A stretch of 5,417 bases of DNA from the NCBI GenBank assembly GCA_041687575.1, contig JAWLBS010000342.1, positions 1-5,417 on the forward strand, given 5' to 3'. A model generated the notes under the pieces. It saw only the letters and a list, made by a program, of their open reading frames with translations. It made no database searches and had not been told where the DNA came from. Numbering within the stretch: the first letter of the stretch is position 1; each line of letters opens with the position of its first letter. This document shows positions 5,194 to 5,417 of the stretch, piece by piece. Source of the stretch: JANYLN01 sp041687575 (GTDB taxonomy: Bacteria; Planctomycetota; Phycisphaerae; UBA1845; JANYLN01). Both the position numbers and the translations under genes were made by a program.

Positions 5194-5417
5194 GTGACCA
5201 GCCGTACCGCACGCGCCGCACCGAGCGATGTCCAGGCCGCACCGTCCCTGGCGCCGCTGCTGCTGAGCTACGCCGGCATGGTCATGATCGCCGTGGCGGT
5301 CAACCTGCCACCGGTCTACCTGACCACGTTCGGGCGCGACTTTGGCGGTGCCGCCGGCCTGAGCGAACAGCAGCTCGGCTGGATCGGCACGCTGCTGTTC
5401 GTGGGGCTGACCGCCGG
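5194..5417 (+). CDS. Probable major facilitator superfamily (MFS) transporter, N-terminal part
   Basis: The frame is open from GTG 5194 to the window end, giving 74 codons of a longer gene cut by the window edge. The first 20 or so residues are polar and basic (MTSRTARAAPSD...), as in a cytoplasmic N-terminal tail. Residues from about 23 to 45 form a first membrane helix (LLLSYAGMVMIAVAVNLPPV). A short loop with GLSEQQLGWIGTLLFVGLTAG follows, which resembles the 'L[ST]xxQxGxxxxxxxxGxxxG' entry into helix 2 of many MFS carriers. The substrate cannot be told from this much sequence. The gene lies 175 nt after atpK beyond repeats and hairpins, so it is probably a separate transcription unit, although I found no convincing promoter. 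Another helical membrane protein family is possible. Confidence 0.65.
   Translation, partial: MTSRTARAAPSDVQAAPSLAPLLLSYAGMVMIAVAVNLPPVYLTTFGRDFGGAAGLSEQQLGWIGTLLFVGLTA

Overview
The window is a high-GC stretch of a bacterial chromosome. It carries the downstream half of a V-type (A/V-type) rotary ATPase operon, all on the + strand, then a short repeat-rich spacer and the start of an unrelated transporter gene. The order is subunit A (3' part only), B, D, I and K. This order, and residue-level resemblance as I remember the families, place the ATPase in the compact bacterial subtype of Chlamydia, spirochaetes and Bacteroidetes rather than the longer archaeal/Thermus/Enterococcus layout. Together with the high GC content and the intergenic heptamer and palindromic repeats, this suggests a member of the Planctomycetes/PVC group (for example a Phycisphaerae-like bacterium). 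That placement is inference, not proof.

Layout: 1-681 is the C-terminal 226 residues of catalytic subunit A. 682-727 is a 46-nt gap with the subunit B ribosome binding site. 728-2032 is subunit B (non-catalytic, degenerate P-loop). 2039-2701 is subunit D (coiled-coil central stalk). 2698-4551 is subunit I (membrane stator, the 'a' subunit family). 4551-5018 is subunit K (four-helix proteolipid rotor). D/I and I/K overlap by 4 and 1 nt, with strong Shine-Dalgarno motifs inside the preceding gene, as expected of translationally coupled cistrons in one mRNA. A and B form the catalytic head, D the rotating shaft, K the membrane ring, and I the stator holding the ion half-channels. No F, G, C or E stalk gene lies between A and K or just after K. 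The remaining stalk genes are presumably upstream of the window.

The spacer 5019-5193 holds (i) a GC-rich hairpin that overlaps the atpK stop codon, (ii) 6.4 copies of the heptamer AGTTGCC, and (iii) a GTAG-headed perfect palindrome that looks like a REP element of the kind mobilised by RAYT (TnpA_REP) transposases. The gene starting at GTG 5194 encodes the N-terminus of a probable major facilitator superfamily transporter and runs off the window.

I see no novel defence system, CRISPR array, RNA gene or insertion sequence. The points most worth a second look are the predicted Na+-type ligand set in subunit K and the layered repeats in the spacer.
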